From NCBI GenBank assembly GCA_963778075.1, contig CAVZTJ010000016.1, positions 1 to 64,000 of the forward strand: a stretch of DNA of 64,000 nt, in the 5' to 3' direction. This document shows positions 25,218-34,091 of the stretch, piece by piece (positions within the stretch are counted from its first letter, which is position 1; the number at the start of each line of letters is the position of its first letter). The stretch comes from JASHPR01 sp963778075 (GTDB lineage: Bacteria; Actinomycetota; Actinomycetes; Streptosporangiales; Streptosporangiaceae). The notes beneath the pieces are model-generated. The model had not been told where the DNA came from. It saw only the letters and a list, made by a program, of their open reading frames with translations, and made no database searches. The translations under genes were made by a program, and so were the position numbers.

Positions 25218-25565
25218 GTGGCGCAGAAACTGGCGATCGTGGTCCGGACGGACCTCGGCATGGGACGCGGCAAGATCGCCGCCCAGGTCGCCCACGCGGC
25301 AGTGGCCGCCGTGCTAGACGGCCTGGGCGGCGCCGACCTCGCGGCCTGGCTGCAGCAGGGCCAGCCCAAGGTCGTGCTCAAGGTGGCGGACGGCGCGCAG
25401 CTGGATGACGTCGTGCGGCAGGCCCGCGTCACCGGGCTGCCAACCCAGGTCATCTGCGACGCCGGCCGCACCCAGGTGAGCCCGGGCACGCAGACGTGCT
25501 GCGCGCTCGGGCCCGCCGACAGCGAGCGGATCGACACGGTGACCGCCGACCTGTCCCTGCTCTGA
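25218..25565 (+). CDS. Peptidyl-tRNA hydrolase, Pth2 type
   Basis: A 115-residue protein of the PTH2 family, which releases tRNA from peptidyl-tRNA dropped by ribosomes. Conserved elements are KLAIVVRTDLGMGRGKIAAQ, VAHAAVAAVLDGL, WLQQGQPKVVLKVADGAQLD, and the closing TQVSPGTQTCCALGPADSE, which holds the catalytic and tRNA-binding positions. GTG 25218 is preceded at 6 bases by TACCGT (25206-25211), the leaderless pattern. PTH2 is the archaeal/eukaryotic form; actinomycetes frequently carry it beside the bacterial Pth. Complete and probably active. Confidence 0.9.
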   Translation: MAQKLAIVVRTDLGMGRGKIAAQVAHAAVAAVLDGLGGADLAAWLQQGQPKVVLKVADGAQLDDVVRQARVTGLPTQVICDAGRTQVSPGTQTCCALGPADSERIDTVTADLSLL

Positions 25566-25640
25566 GGCACGATGGGGCTCTGTGTGGAAGCCCGCCGGTT
25601 CGAGCCGGGGCCCGATGGCCGCTCCGCCTTCCCGCAGGTG

Positions 25641-26051
25641 TTAGCGCGCGTCTTTTAGCGCGCCCCAGGCGTGCCAGGCTTCGACGGCGATCCAGGCGCT
25701 GATGCGGCCCCGGTCACGCTGACGGTACGGACGGCCCGTGTAATGCGTGGCCAGGCGGTCGATGTCGGCCAGCTCGGGGTCGTCGCGCCACTCGTCGACG
25801 TGGCCGATGATGCTGACGTGGGTGTACCAGTCGCTTTCATCGAGCACATCGAGCGCAACCCGGGGATCGTTGCGCATGTGCTCCAGCCGCTTGCGGCCCT
25901 CGTCCATGTTCACCAGAACCCGGCCGTCGTCCCACAGATACCACGTGGCCGCGGAGACCGGCTGGCCGTCCCGCCGCAGCGTTGTGATGACCGCCGGATT
26001 CGGCTTGCCCAGCAGGACTACCGCGGCCTCGGGAAGCGGTGGTTTCGGCAT
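25641..26051 (-). CDS. Pyridoxamine-5'-phosphate-oxidase-like F420/flavin protein
   Basis: A 136-residue split-barrel protein. AVITTLRRDGQPVSAATWYL, WDDGRVLVNMDEGRKRLEHM and RNDPRVALDVLDESDWYTHV are the usual strands of the PPOX-type family, whose actinobacterial members often reduce substrates with F420H2. The tail HYTGRPYRQRDRGRISAWI is also typical. ATG 26051 is chosen over ATG 26126 because the extra 25 residues lack similarity and lie in upstream low-complexity sequence. It stands alone, convergent with pth2. Substrate unknown. Confidence 0.82.
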   Translation of the reverse strand: MPKPPLPEAAVVLLGKPNPAVITTLRRDGQPVSAATWYLWDDGRVLVNMDEGRKRLEHMRNDPRVALDVLDESDWYTHVSIIGHVDEWRDDPELADIDRLATHYTGRPYRQRDRGRISAWIAVEAWHAWGALKDAR

Positions 26052-26339
26052 TCGGGCCTCCACATCGGATGCTGGAACGCGCGCAGCTGGCATGCTGCCC
26101 GCCGGACTGCGACGCACACTCCGCATGATCTTAATGAGAAGCGCTGGCAGTGCCCCGCCCAGGCCAGTGGCCGGCCGCCGATGGGTCAGCGTGACCGGCC
26201 AGCGGGGGGCGGCCGTCGCACGACTCGCCGCAGCGTCCCGGGTGAGGTTTCTTCTGGCAGAGTGTCGAATCCGGAGCGAGCCGTTCGTAGATGAGACGAG
26301 GGGGCGGCCGGAGGGGTCGCCTGGACAAGGAGCGATGGG

Positions 26340-26678
26340 ATGACGCAGTACCTGATCTCGTTCGATGACGGTGCGATGACCTTCCCCGAGGAGGACCTGC
26401 CCGACGTGGCCAAGGCCGCGCTCGCGGTGGCCCGGGAGGCCCGGGACGCCGGCGTGTGGGTTTTCAGTGCCGGACTGGAAAGCCAGAGGGCGAGCATCGT
26501 GGCCACCGACGGGACGGTCACCGACGGCCCGTACCCGGAGACCAAGGCAGTCATCGGCGGGTTCGCGGTCGTCGATGTGCCCTCACGCGAGGAGGCGCTG
26601 GCGTGGGCAGCCAAGATCGCCGTCGCGTGCCGGTGTGCGCAAGAGGTACGGGAGATCCTGCCCGAGCCGACCGTCTGA
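26340..26678 (+). CDS. YCII/DGPF-domain protein
   Basis: A 112-residue dimeric alpha/beta barrel-type protein. MTQYLISFDDGAMTFPEEDL opens the domain and the signature TDGPYPETKAVIGGFAVVDV is unmistakable for the DGPF subgroup of YCII-like proteins. Start ATG 26340 lies 7 bases after AAGGAG, one of the clearer ribosome sites in this window. In actinomycetes these genes often neighbour SigJ-like sigma factors; here the neighbour is a methyltransferase gene in the opposite direction, and there is no sigma factor within 8 kb. Biochemical role unknown. Confidence 0.88.
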   Translation: MTQYLISFDDGAMTFPEEDLPDVAKAALAVAREARDAGVWVFSAGLESQRASIVATDGTVTDGPYPETKAVIGGFAVVDVPSREEALAWAAKIAVACRCAQEVREILPEPTV

Positions 26679-26784
26679 TTCAGGGCCTGAGGCGAACCTG
26701 CAGGCGCCCGGTAGTCACTCGCACTGCCAGCTGGCCAGCCTGCCACACGGCGGCCTCTCGCTCAGTCGCTGGATCCGCCGCCGC

Positions 26785-27618
26785 TCAGCCGGAGTGCGGC
26801 TTGCGGCCCATCCCCGCATAGCACGGGATTGGGTACCCCGAACCCACAGCCCGCCATTCGGGCAGAGGGACGACGCCCGGCTCGGCCAGCTCCAGTCCGG
26901 AGAAGAACCGCTCGAACTCCGGCCGGGAACGCAGGGTCAGCCGGGTCGGCCCCATCCGCTCGTTCAGCCGCGCTGTGCCCTCGGTCACCCGCTCGGTGTC
27001 AATGTCGCGCACGGTATCCGAGATGGTCAGGTAGCTGCCCGGGGCGAGCGCATCCACCAGTTCCGCGACAATCCCCCACGGGTCATCCTCGTCCGGCACG
27101 TACTGCAGGATCATCAGCGCCATCACCGCGACAGGCTGCGACAAATCCAGGGTCTCCGCCGCGCTGGCCAGCACCGTCCCGGTATCCCGGATGTCCGCCT
27201 GCACGTAGGCGGTTGCTCCCTCGCTTGCGCTGGTCAGCAGCGCCCGGGCGTGCGTGAGCACGATCGGGTCGTTGTCCACATAGACGACCCGGGCGTCGGG
27301 CGCGATCCCCTGCGCCACCTGGTGGGTATTCTCCGCGGTCGGCAGCCCGGTGCCGAGGTCGAGGAACTGCCGGATCCCGGCCTCGCCAGCCAGGTAGCGC
27401 ACCGCCCGGCCAAGGAACGCACGGTTGGCCCGCACCCCGGGCAGGACGTTCGGGTTGACCGCGATGACCTGCTCGGCGGCTTCCCGGTCCGCGGCGAAGT
27501 TGTCCTTCCCGCCCAGCCAGTAGTCATATACCCGGGCCGGGTGAGCCACGCTGGTGTCCAGCGCAGCAGCCGGGGCTGTTTCCTGGCCCGCATCATCCGC
27601 GTGCAGCGAGTCCGCCAT
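26785..27618 (-). CDS. SAM-dependent methyltransferase, DUF574 type
   Basis: A 277-residue protein of the actinomycete-specific DUF574/Methyltransf_19 family. The family opening VAHPARVYDYWLGGKDNFAA is present, followed by motif I in RQFLDLGTGLPTAENTHQVA and the acidic end of strand 2 in ARVVYVDNDPIVLTHA. The C-terminal half has AVMALMILQYVPDEDDPW and the closing PEWRAVGSGYPIPCYAGM. ATG 27618 follows AGGAAGG; a longer frame to 27888 is not supported. Streptomyces-type genomes hold many copies. Target unknown. Confidence 0.88.
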   Translation of the reverse strand: MADSLHADDAGQETAPAAALDTSVAHPARVYDYWLGGKDNFAADREAAEQVIAVNPNVLPGVRANRAFLGRAVRYLAGEAGIRQFLDLGTGLPTAENTHQVAQGIAPDARVVYVDNDPIVLTHARALLTSASEGATAYVQADIRDTGTVLASAAETLDLSQPVAVMALMILQYVPDEDDPWGIVAELVDALAPGSYLTISDTVRDIDTERVTEGTARLNERMGPTRLTLRSRPEFERFFSGLELAEPGVVPLPEWRAVGSGYPIPCYAGMGRKPHSG

Positions 27619-27769
27619 GGCCGCCTTCCTCTCTCTCGCCCCGGTCCTGCCCGACGCTCGCACCTCGTCCGTCATCTCCGGTAGAGCATAATGGCGCCCG
27701 CTCGCCGGGCCGATCGGCGCTGGGGGCCCGGGCCTGACCGGCGAGGTGAACGGGCGAGGCTGGCACCGG

Positions 27770-28366
27770 TCAGGCTTCCTCTGGGCCGGTCCCGGGGAAG
27801 GGGCCGCCCGGCCCCAGGTGGGTGCGGGTGCCGTCGTGGTCGAGGATGCACAGGATCTCCGCGGCTCCCTCTCGCACGCCGAACGCATGCGGCTCCATCG
27901 TGGAGAACTCGGCAGCCTCGCCTGCCCGCACGAGGATGGTGCGCTCCCCCAGCCGCAGCACGATGGTGCCGGACAGAACCGTGAACCAGTCCCGGCCAGG
28001 GTGGACGCGCAGCCTGTCGGGCACCTTCCTGGTCACCCGCAGCTTGGCGATCGTCATGCCCTGAGGCGCACCGGTCCGCGACAGCAGCCAGGTCGTCATG
28101 CCCCGCGCCTCGTCCCGGAGCGGCCTGATCACCACGTCGGCGTCGTCGTCGGACTCCACCAGCTGGTCAAGCGTGGTGCCGAGTGCCCTCGCGATCGGCG
28201 TGAGCTGATCCAGGGCAATCCGCCGGTGGCCGGTCTCGATCCGGCTCAGCGTGGACGGGCTCAGGTAGCTCCGGGCCGCCAGCTCGTCCAGCGACCAGCC
28301 CAGCGACGTGCGCAGACCCCGGATGCGCTGCCGGACAAGAGCATCCAGATCGGCGTCTTGCTTCAT
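27770..28366 (-). CDS. XRE-family regulator with cupin domain
   Basis: A 198-residue regulator. Residues about 10-65 form an XRE helix-turn-helix (VRQRIRGLRTSLGWSLDELA, then YLSPSTLSRIETGHRRI). The remainder is a cupin ligand-binding barrel (VHPGRDWFTVLSGTIVLRLG and AGEAAEFSTMEPHAFGV). ATG 28366 is the natural start; the frame runs far upstream only because the opposite strand is coding. Its start is 48 bases from the divergent methyltransferase gene, so their promoters overlap and it probably controls that gene and itself. Confidence 0.9.
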   Translation of the reverse strand: MKQDADLDALVRQRIRGLRTSLGWSLDELAARSYLSPSTLSRIETGHRRIALDQLTPIARALGTTLDQLVESDDDADVVIRPLRDEARGMTTWLLSRTGAPQGMTIAKLRVTRKVPDRLRVHPGRDWFTVLSGTIVLRLGERTILVRAGEAAEFSTMEPHAFGVREGAAEILCILDHDGTRTHLGPGGPFPGTGPEEA

Positions 28367-28414
28367 GCGCAAGAGTGTATGCCGTAATGGCAAGCCGGCG
28401 GTACCGTCTAGGAC

Positions 28415-29230
28415 ATGGCACACGAACACGAACACATGGCTGACCTGCTCGACCTCGACGCGGAGGTCCTCAGCGAGTACCACCGCGAGGTAGCCGAATG
28501 GGTCACGGCAAACCTCACGGAACGGGCCCGCGTCATCGACGTGGGTGCCGGAACGGGCACTGGCACCCTCGCGCTGGCCAGGCAGTTGCCGGACGCCGGG
28601 GTGATCGCCCTGGACGTCGACGAACAGATGCTGAAACGCATCCAGGACAAGGCCAGCGCGTCCGGGCTCGCCGGCCGGATCCGCACCGTCCAAGCCGACC
28701 TCGATCAGGCATGGCCTGATGACCTGAAGCCCGCCGACCTGGTGTGGGCCGCCAACTCGCTGCACCACATGGGCGACCCCGCACGGGCGGTCGCGCAGAT
28801 CTACCAGACGCTGCGCCCAGGGGGGCTGCTCGCGGTCACAGAGCTGGAATCGTTCCCGCGTTTTCTCACCGACCCGGCGGGCGCGGCGCTCGAGGAGCGG
28901 ATCCACACCGCCATGGCGCGGGCCCGGGACGAGGCCGGCATGCACATGCATGAGGACTGGCCTGCCCGTTTCGCCGAAGCCGGGTTCGCGGTCAAGTCCG
29001 AACGCCACTTCGTCATCGACCTGCAGCCGCCGCCGGGCTCGCCGATGGCCGCCTCCGTAGCCCGCTATGCCATGGTCTCCCTCTGCCGCGCCCGGCACGG
29101 CCTGGAGGACAAGCTCAGCGCCGGTGACATGGCAGAACTCGACGCCCTTGCCCCGGCCCTGCCCGCCCGCGATGACCTGACGGTCCGCACCAGCCGCACG
29201 GTCTGGCTGGCCCGCAAGCCCGCCGGATGA
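28415..29230 (+). CDS. Class I SAM-dependent methyltransferase
   Basis: A 271-residue methyltransferase. Motif I is RVIDVGAGTGTGTLALARQL (about residues 42-61), the strand-2 acid lies in GVIALDVDEQMLKRI, and DLVWAANSLHHMGDPARAV is the post-II region of the UbiE/Methyltransf_11 group. The N-terminus is histidine-rich (MAHEHEHMADLLDLD). ATG 28415 is preceded at 7 bases by TACCGT (28402-28407), the leaderless pattern. It is divergent from an XRE/cupin regulator across 48 bases, which makes it the probable target. Small-molecule substrate unknown. Confidence 0.9.
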   Translation: MAHEHEHMADLLDLDAEVLSEYHREVAEWVTANLTERARVIDVGAGTGTGTLALARQLPDAGVIALDVDEQMLKRIQDKASASGLAGRIRTVQADLDQAWPDDLKPADLVWAANSLHHMGDPARAVAQIYQTLRPGGLLAVTELESFPRFLTDPAGAALEERIHTAMARARDEAGMHMHEDWPARFAEAGFAVKSERHFVIDLQPPPGSPMAASVARYAMVSLCRARHGLEDKLSAGDMAELDALAPALPARDDLTVRTSRTVWLARKPAG

Positions 29231-29271
29231 CCGGGCCGGCGCGTGCCGGGTGACCCCCGTACGCTTAGGTC

Positions 29272-29742
29272 GTGCGTGGTTCGGTCACGGTTCACATGGC
29301 GGCACCCGCTGAACGGGTCTGGGACCTGGTCAGTGACGTCACCCGGATCGGGGAGTTCAGTCCCGAGACGTTTGAGGCGGAATGGCTCGACGGTGCTAGC
29401 GGGCCCGAAGTGGGGACGCGTTTCCGCGGTCATGTCCGGCGCAACGGCCGGGGACCGGTGTACTGGACAGCCTGCACGGTAGTGGCGTGCGATCCGGGCC
29501 GGGAGTTCGCCTTCGCGGTGACCGGCCCGCGCGGGATGACCGTGAACACGTGGCGCTACCAGCTGGAGCCCAGCGCGGCGGGCACCGATGTCACCGAGTC
29601 GTTTGAGCTGGCCGACACGCCGGTCCTGCGCCTGTACTGGATGATCGCCGGGTTTGCGCGCGGCCGCACCAACCTGGACGGCATGCGGGTCACCCTGGAA
29701 AGGATCAAGGCAGTAACCGAATCCGCCGATCCTTTCCGGTAG
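29272..29742 (+). CDS. SRPBCC-family (polyketide cyclase/START-like) protein
   Basis: A 156-residue helix-grip protein. VTVHMAAPAERVWDLVSDVT, GEFSPETFEAEWLDGASGPE, VGTRFRGHVRRNG and a C-terminal long helix (RGRTNLDGMRVTLERI) give the SRPBCC fold, which encloses a hydrophobic ligand. GTG 29272 lies 6 bases after TACGCT (29260-29265), a leaderless promoter. It follows the methyltransferase by 41 bases but has its own promoter. These proteins range from cyclases to lipid carriers; no specific role can be assigned. Confidence 0.85.
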   Translation: MRGSVTVHMAAPAERVWDLVSDVTRIGEFSPETFEAEWLDGASGPEVGTRFRGHVRRNGRGPVYWTACTVVACDPGREFAFAVTGPRGMTVNTWRYQLEPSAAGTDVTESFELADTPVLRLYWMIAGFARGRTNLDGMRVTLERIKAVTESADPFR

Positions 29743-29860
29743 GCCCGACGTCGTGGTGCGGTTCGGCGCCGCCCCGATCACCACCAGCCGGCCTGCCAGA
29801 CGGCACGCCGGCATCACATGTGCGAAGCTGTGGACATCGCCGTCCCGGGAGGAGGTCTGC

Positions 29861-30082
29861 ATGACTGACGCCGCGCCGGAGCCTGATGGTTCCGAGGACG
29901 CGCCGGAGCCTGATAACTCCGAGGATGAGACCAGGCGCAAGTTCCGCGAGGCGCTGGAGCGCAAGCGTGCCAATGATGCGGACGCAAACGCGTCCCGCGG
30001 TGGCCAGGACGCCGGGAAGATCCACGGAGCCCGTGGCCTGGCCCGGAGCCGGCGTTCGTTTCGCCGCAAGACCGGCGGCTGA
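29861..30082 (+). CDS. DUF5302-type small protein
   Basis: A 73-residue hydrophilic protein starting at ATG 29861, 5 bases after GGGAGGAGG. The acidic N-terminus (about residues 1-24) contains an imperfect repeat (PEPDGSEDAPEPDNSEDE); the conserved part is ETRRKFREALERKRAN and the basic end HGARGLARSRRSFRRK. This matches the actinobacterial DUF5302 family, short charged proteins of unknown role whose basic tail could contact nucleic acid. It stands alone between the SRPBCC gene and a dehydratase remnant. Confidence 0.8.
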   Translation: MTDAAPEPDGSEDAPEPDNSEDETRRKFREALERKRANDADANASRGGQDAGKIHGARGLARSRRSFRRKTGG

Positions 30083-30127
30083 GCAGCTGGTGCTGCCCAG
30101 CTCACATTCGTCTGAATCGCTGGCGCC

Positions 30128-30805
30128 ATGGCACGACCGCTGGCCCCCAGTGCGCCGGCCACAAAGCTGGCTGGAATCAAGCGCTGGGGCGCAGAGATCC
30201 TGCCGGTTCCCTATGAGGCGTGGTGGCAGGCGGTTGTGGATCACCAGTGGGAACCGCTGCATGATCACACATTCGTGCATCCTTTTGCCGATGTGAACGT
30301 GATGGCGGGCAATGCCACGGCGGCGCTCGAGATCGTCGAACAGGTCCCGGACGTCGAAGAGATCGTCTGCGCGTTCGGCGGAGGAGGACTGATTTGCGGC
30401 ATCGCCGCCGCGGTAAAGGCCCTGCGTCCGAGGGTGCGCATCGTCGCTGCGGAGGTCGAGACGGCCGCGCCCGTAACCGCCGCCTTCTCCCGCGGGCGGC
30501 CCGTTGATGTCGACTACCAGGCCACGTCCATCGACGGCTGCGGGTCGCGCCGCGTGACGGACGAGATGTGGGAGCTAGTGCATGGGCTGGTTGACGATAC
30601 GGTGACCGTCACTTCTGAGCAGATGGCGGCCGCTATACGGCTGATGATCGACCGGTGCAGCGTCGTCGCCGAAGGGGCGGGTGCCATTCCGGTCGCTGCT
30701 GCCCTTGCTTCCGGGCGCCGCGGTCCGCGCACGGTCTGCATCGTCTCTGGCGGGAACATCGACGCCGCCAAGCTGACGACAATCATGTCTGGGAACGTGC
30801 CGTGA
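30128..30805 (+). pseudogene. Threonine/serine dehydratase, 5'-truncated
   Basis: The 225-codon frame begins with APATKLAGIKRWGAEILPVP, which is about residue 100 of a PLP-dependent fold-type II dehydratase. It continues normally through VCAFGGGGLICGIAAAVKAL (the phosphate-binding glycine loop), AEVETAAPVTAAFSRG and CIVSGGNIDAAKL at the end. The missing N-terminal domain contains the SFKxRGA segment whose lysine binds PLP, so the product cannot be active. ATG 30128 may allow translation of the remnant. The truncation point falls close after the DUF5302 gene, suggesting a deletion. Confidence 0.75.
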
Positions 30806-30838
30806 GTTCACCCACAAGGCGGCTGCGCCTTGCGCGAG

Positions 30839-33023
30839 TCAGTTCGTCTGCGGGCTTGCTGAGGCGAAGCGTGTCATGTCCGTGTCAGCAGTCTCTTCAG
30901 GCTGCGCGCGGCACGGCTGGTCGTTTTCGGGTGACTGCGGGATGAGGTTGAACTCGTGCAGCCGGCCTCAAGGTAGGGCGTGAGGAATTCGGCGACGTCG
31001 TCGGCGGTGCCGTAGGGGCAGTACCGCTCGAAGCGCTCGAACGGGAGCTGGTAGAAGGCCTGCATCGCCGGAGCCAGGCAGGCGCGTGCTGCTTCTTCGA
31101 GTCCGCGAGCCCGCACCACACCTGCATACCGTGACGGGCGGCGGGTCGGGGCGGCGTGCGGGGCTTCGTCGCGGCCATCGCGACGGCGTCGGCGAAACGC
31201 CGGGGGGAGGCGCAGATGCCCAGCCAGCCATCGCCGAGCCTGCCCGCGCGCCTGATCGCGGCGTCTGAACGCCCCCCGATGATGATGGGAATCGCCGCGG
31301 CCGGCGGGGGTGCGATGACCGCGTCATCCAGGTCGAAGAACTTGCCGTGGAAGGTGACTGGCGTACCGGTCAGGAGCTGGCGCACGATCGTGAGGCATTC
31401 GTTCATCCGCAGGCCCCGGGTGGCCGGGTCCACTCCGCAGATCGACACCTCGCGGCGATCTTCACCGCCCACTCCGACGCCGAAGACGAGCCGCCCGGGA
31501 GCGAGCCGGCTGATGTCTGCGAGCTGGCGGGCCACCAGGACCGGATGGCGCAGCGGCAGCAGGTACACGCCGCTGTAGACGGGCAGCGTGGGATGGAGCA
31601 GCGTCAGCGCGGTGGCTTGCACGAGCCCGTCGAATCCCGTGCCCGCGAAGCTCACGTGGTCTCCGCAGCAGACATGGTCGATGCCTGCCTCGGCGGCTTG
31701 CGCCAGAAATGCCCTGGCGGGCTCGTGGCCCCGCTCCAGCAGGTCGAAGGGCGGGAACATGCCGACCCGGGGCCGGGCGAGCCGTCGCGGGCGAGCGTAG
31801 GGGCGCACGCGGGATACCGACGGTGAGACGTGACCGCTGGGGGCTGTCTCGAGGTGCCTGCCCGGGTAGACGTCGGCCGCCGGAACGGAGCCGCCGAGGA
31901 CGCCGAAGATCTGACGACCTAGCTCGGGTTGCTGGGCGGCGGTCCGGTAGAACGCCTCCAGCCGGGGCCGCAGAGGCGCGAGCCTGGCCGTGCTCAGGGT
32001 GAGGTCGAACCCGCTGGCGGTGAGGGCGTCTCGCCGGTACTGGTAGCCGGATACGGCCTCGTCCAGCGGCCGGTGCCCGGCGAGGCCGTCGTGGATGGCC
32101 TCGGCCAGCAGTTCGGCGGCCTGGAAGGCGTCTGACATTCCCATGCCGGTCGAGGGGTCTTTGTGATGGCCGGCATCGCCGGCGAGCGCCCATCCCGGCC
32201 CGGCCGACGCCCGGTACAGGTTGGGCAGGTCGCCGGTGCCGGTGAGGCGCGCTTCGCGCCGGCCCGACGCGACGGTGTCGCGCAGGCCCGGGACCAGTTC
32301 GAGGGCGCAGTGGAAGTAGTTTTCGGCGTCCTTGCGCACCTGACCGAACTCCTGGCGGGGCCAGGCGACATAGATGCAGGTCAGGTCGTTGTTGGTGGGC
32401 CAGACCAGGATCAGCCGCCCGGGGCGGGCGTGGAAGGATGCGCCCAGATGGCGGATCCCGCTCCAGTAGGAGTAGTAGACGGCGGTGAGTGGCGGATACT
32501 CCCGGTAGGCGGGGGCAGCGACCTTTCTGGCGATGGTCGAGTGCAGACCGTCGGCGCCCACGACGATCCGGGCCCGCAACGACGATTGCGGGGACGTCCG
32601 GTGATGGCCCCGCACGCCCACTGCCCGCCCCTCGGACCACATCACGTCATCGACCACGAAGCCCTCGATCAGCTCCGCGCCAGCCTCCTCTGCGGCCCCG
32701 GCCAGCAGTGTGTCGAGCACGGTCCGCCGCGGACAGTACGCATCGGCCACGCCTTCCACGGCCGGCCCGATGCCGGATATCTGCACCGGGCCGACGTCGA
32801 AGGTTATCTCCCGGATCGGCGCACAGCCGCGGGCGTGCAGGCTGCCGAGCACTCCCCAGGCCTGCAGCCGGGCCGCACCGCGCTGCCACAGGAAATGCGT
32901 GGACATGGTGTCACTCGGGAATGACGCCCGGTCGGCCAGGGCGACCCGGTGCCCGGCGCGCGCCAGCAGCATGGCCAGCGGCGCTCCGGCGCACCGGGCG
33001 CCGACCACGATGGCGTCGTACAT
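30839..33023 (-). CDS. FAD monooxygenase fused to LLM F420 oxidoreductase
   Basis: From ATG 33023 the frame first encodes an FAD-dependent oxidoreductase of the geranylgeranyl-reductase/PHBH type: AIVVGARCAGAPLAMLLARA (residues 4-23), RIVVGADGLHSTIARKVAAP, and GDAGHHKDPSTGMGMSDAFQ. Near residue 400 an arginine/proline-rich linker leads without a stop into a second enzyme, an LLM-class F420-type oxidoreductase (GMFPPFDLLERGHEPARAFL, DHVCCGDHVSFAG, PGRLVFGVGVGGEDRREV, IPIIIGGRSDAAIRRA). Around 31105 the frame must change to reach YQLPFERFERYCPYGTADDV, and again near 30965 to reach EFNLIPQSP; the tail then stops at 30839. The fusion junction itself is in one open frame. Both enzymes could act in sequence on one hydrophobic substrate; that is inference. 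Confidence 0.75.
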
Positions 33024-33053
33024 CGCCCCCCCAGTGGTGCGGGACCGGCCCGG

Positions 33054-33281
33054 CTAGCCGACGGTCTGGCCGGCCGCGAGCGCCTTGACGTCTGCGGTGC
33101 TCAGCGGATTGCCGGCGATGCCCCAGTCTCCGCTCTTCACTTCCTCGACGACCACCCAGGTGACCGGGCGCATGTTCTCACCCTCGATCTCGACCATCGT
33201 GTCAGTCAACCGGCGCACCATGTCCTGCTTCTGGCCAGCCGAGAAGACACCCTCAATGACCTTTACGTTGACGAACGGCAT
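33054..33281 (-). CDS. 4-oxalocrotonate tautomerase-family protein
   Basis: A 75-residue protein. After loss of Met it exposes Pro1, the catalytic base of the family (MPFVNVKVIEGVFSAGQKQD). RRLTDTMVEIEGENMRPVTW keeps the usual helix and strand, and R38-like basic residues are absent or shifted, so the exact reaction is open. ATG 33281 follows AAAGGGGCGGGG. It is divergent from the TetR gene with twin operators in between, and it is 30 bases upstream of the FAD/LLM fusion gene on the same strand, so both are probably one TetR-controlled operon. Confidence 0.88.
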   Translation of the reverse strand: MPFVNVKVIEGVFSAGQKQDMVRRLTDTMVEIEGENMRPVTWVVVEEVKSGDWGIAGNPLSTADVKALAAGQTVG

Positions 33282-33332
33282 AACCCCGCCCCTTTCCGTT
33301 GGGCCGTGCCTGATGACGGCCACGTAACCGTG

Positions 33333-33397
33333 TTAGCACGATCGTTCGTGCCAATAAGACGATGCTAGCACGAACGATCGTGCCGTACAATGAGCCT
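33333..33397. promoter_or_regulatory. Twin TetR operators and leaderless promoter
   Basis: Two copies of GCACGA-N4-TCGTGC lie in opposite orientation: GCACGATCGTTCGTGC at 33336-33351 and GCACGAACGATCGTGC at 33368-33383. Their centres are 32 bp apart, three helical turns, so two dimers would sit on the same face. TACAAT (33386-33391) is 6 bases before the TetR ATG at 33398. Repressor binding would block both directions. Sites are seen; the binder is inferred. Confidence 0.8.
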
Positions 33398-34048
33398 ATG
33401 CCACGACGAGCCACCACCAGCGGAGCCAAGACCAGAACCGCGATCCTGGAGACCGCGGCAGACCTCGCCTCCGTCGACGGCCTGGACGGCCTCAGCATCG
33501 GGCGGCTGGCCAGCGAGCTGGCCATGAGCAAGAGCGGGCTGTTCGCCCACTTCGGCTCCAAGGAAGAACTGCAGCTGGCCACCATCGAGGAAGCCCGCCA
33601 GCGTTACGCGCGGGAAGTGATCGAGCCCGCCTGCGCCGCCGGCACCGGCATCACCCGCCTGCACGCGCTGTGCGAGGCATTCCTGTCCTACCTGGAACGC
33701 GCCGTGTTCCCCGGAGGATGCTTCTTCGCCTCCGCCATGGCCGAATTCGACAGCAAAGCACCCGGCCCGGTCCGCGACCGCATCGCCCAGTGCCAAAACC
33801 AGTGGATGGCCACCCTCGAACGCGCCGCCGCCGAAGCCCAGCAAAACGGCGAGCTAACCGCCGGCACCGACCCGCGCCAGCTCGCCTTCGAACTCGAAGC
33901 AGCGCTGCTGTCAGCGAACTGGTACTACCACCTGTTCAACGACGCCACCTACTTCGACCGCGCCCGCCGAACCGTGCACGCACGCCTGACCAGCGAAGCC
34001 ACCCCCGCCGGCCAGCACCTGCTGCCCCCCGCATCCCAAAGCCACTAA
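33398..34048 (+). CDS. TetR-family regulator
   Basis: A 216-residue TetR protein. The HTH is at about residues 10-55 (AILETAADLASVDGLDGLSI, GRLASELAMSKSGLFAHFGS). The C-terminal domain starts with a TetR_C_16/YcdC-like pattern (PGGCFFASAMAEFDSKAPGP) and ends with long helices. ATG 33398 is a leaderless start with TACAAT 6 bases upstream; the longer frame from 33362 is not needed. It is divergent from the tautomerase and FAD/LLM genes and flanked by two matching operators, which strongly suggests autoregulation and control of those enzymes. Confidence 0.92.
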   Translation: MPRRATTSGAKTRTAILETAADLASVDGLDGLSIGRLASELAMSKSGLFAHFGSKEELQLATIEEARQRYAREVIEPACAAGTGITRLHALCEAFLSYLERAVFPGGCFFASAMAEFDSKAPGPVRDRIAQCQNQWMATLERAAAEAQQNGELTAGTDPRQLAFELEAALLSANWYYHLFNDATYFDRARRTVHARLTSEATPAGQHLLPPASQSH

Positions 34049-34091
34049 GAAGACGCCCGGCAACCCAGCACGCCCGTTAAAAGGCTTTGCA

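Noticed and set aside
25582..25640. tRNA-like sequence with GGTTCGAGCC
   Set aside because: Only a T-arm-like string is present; no acceptor or anticodon stem fits.
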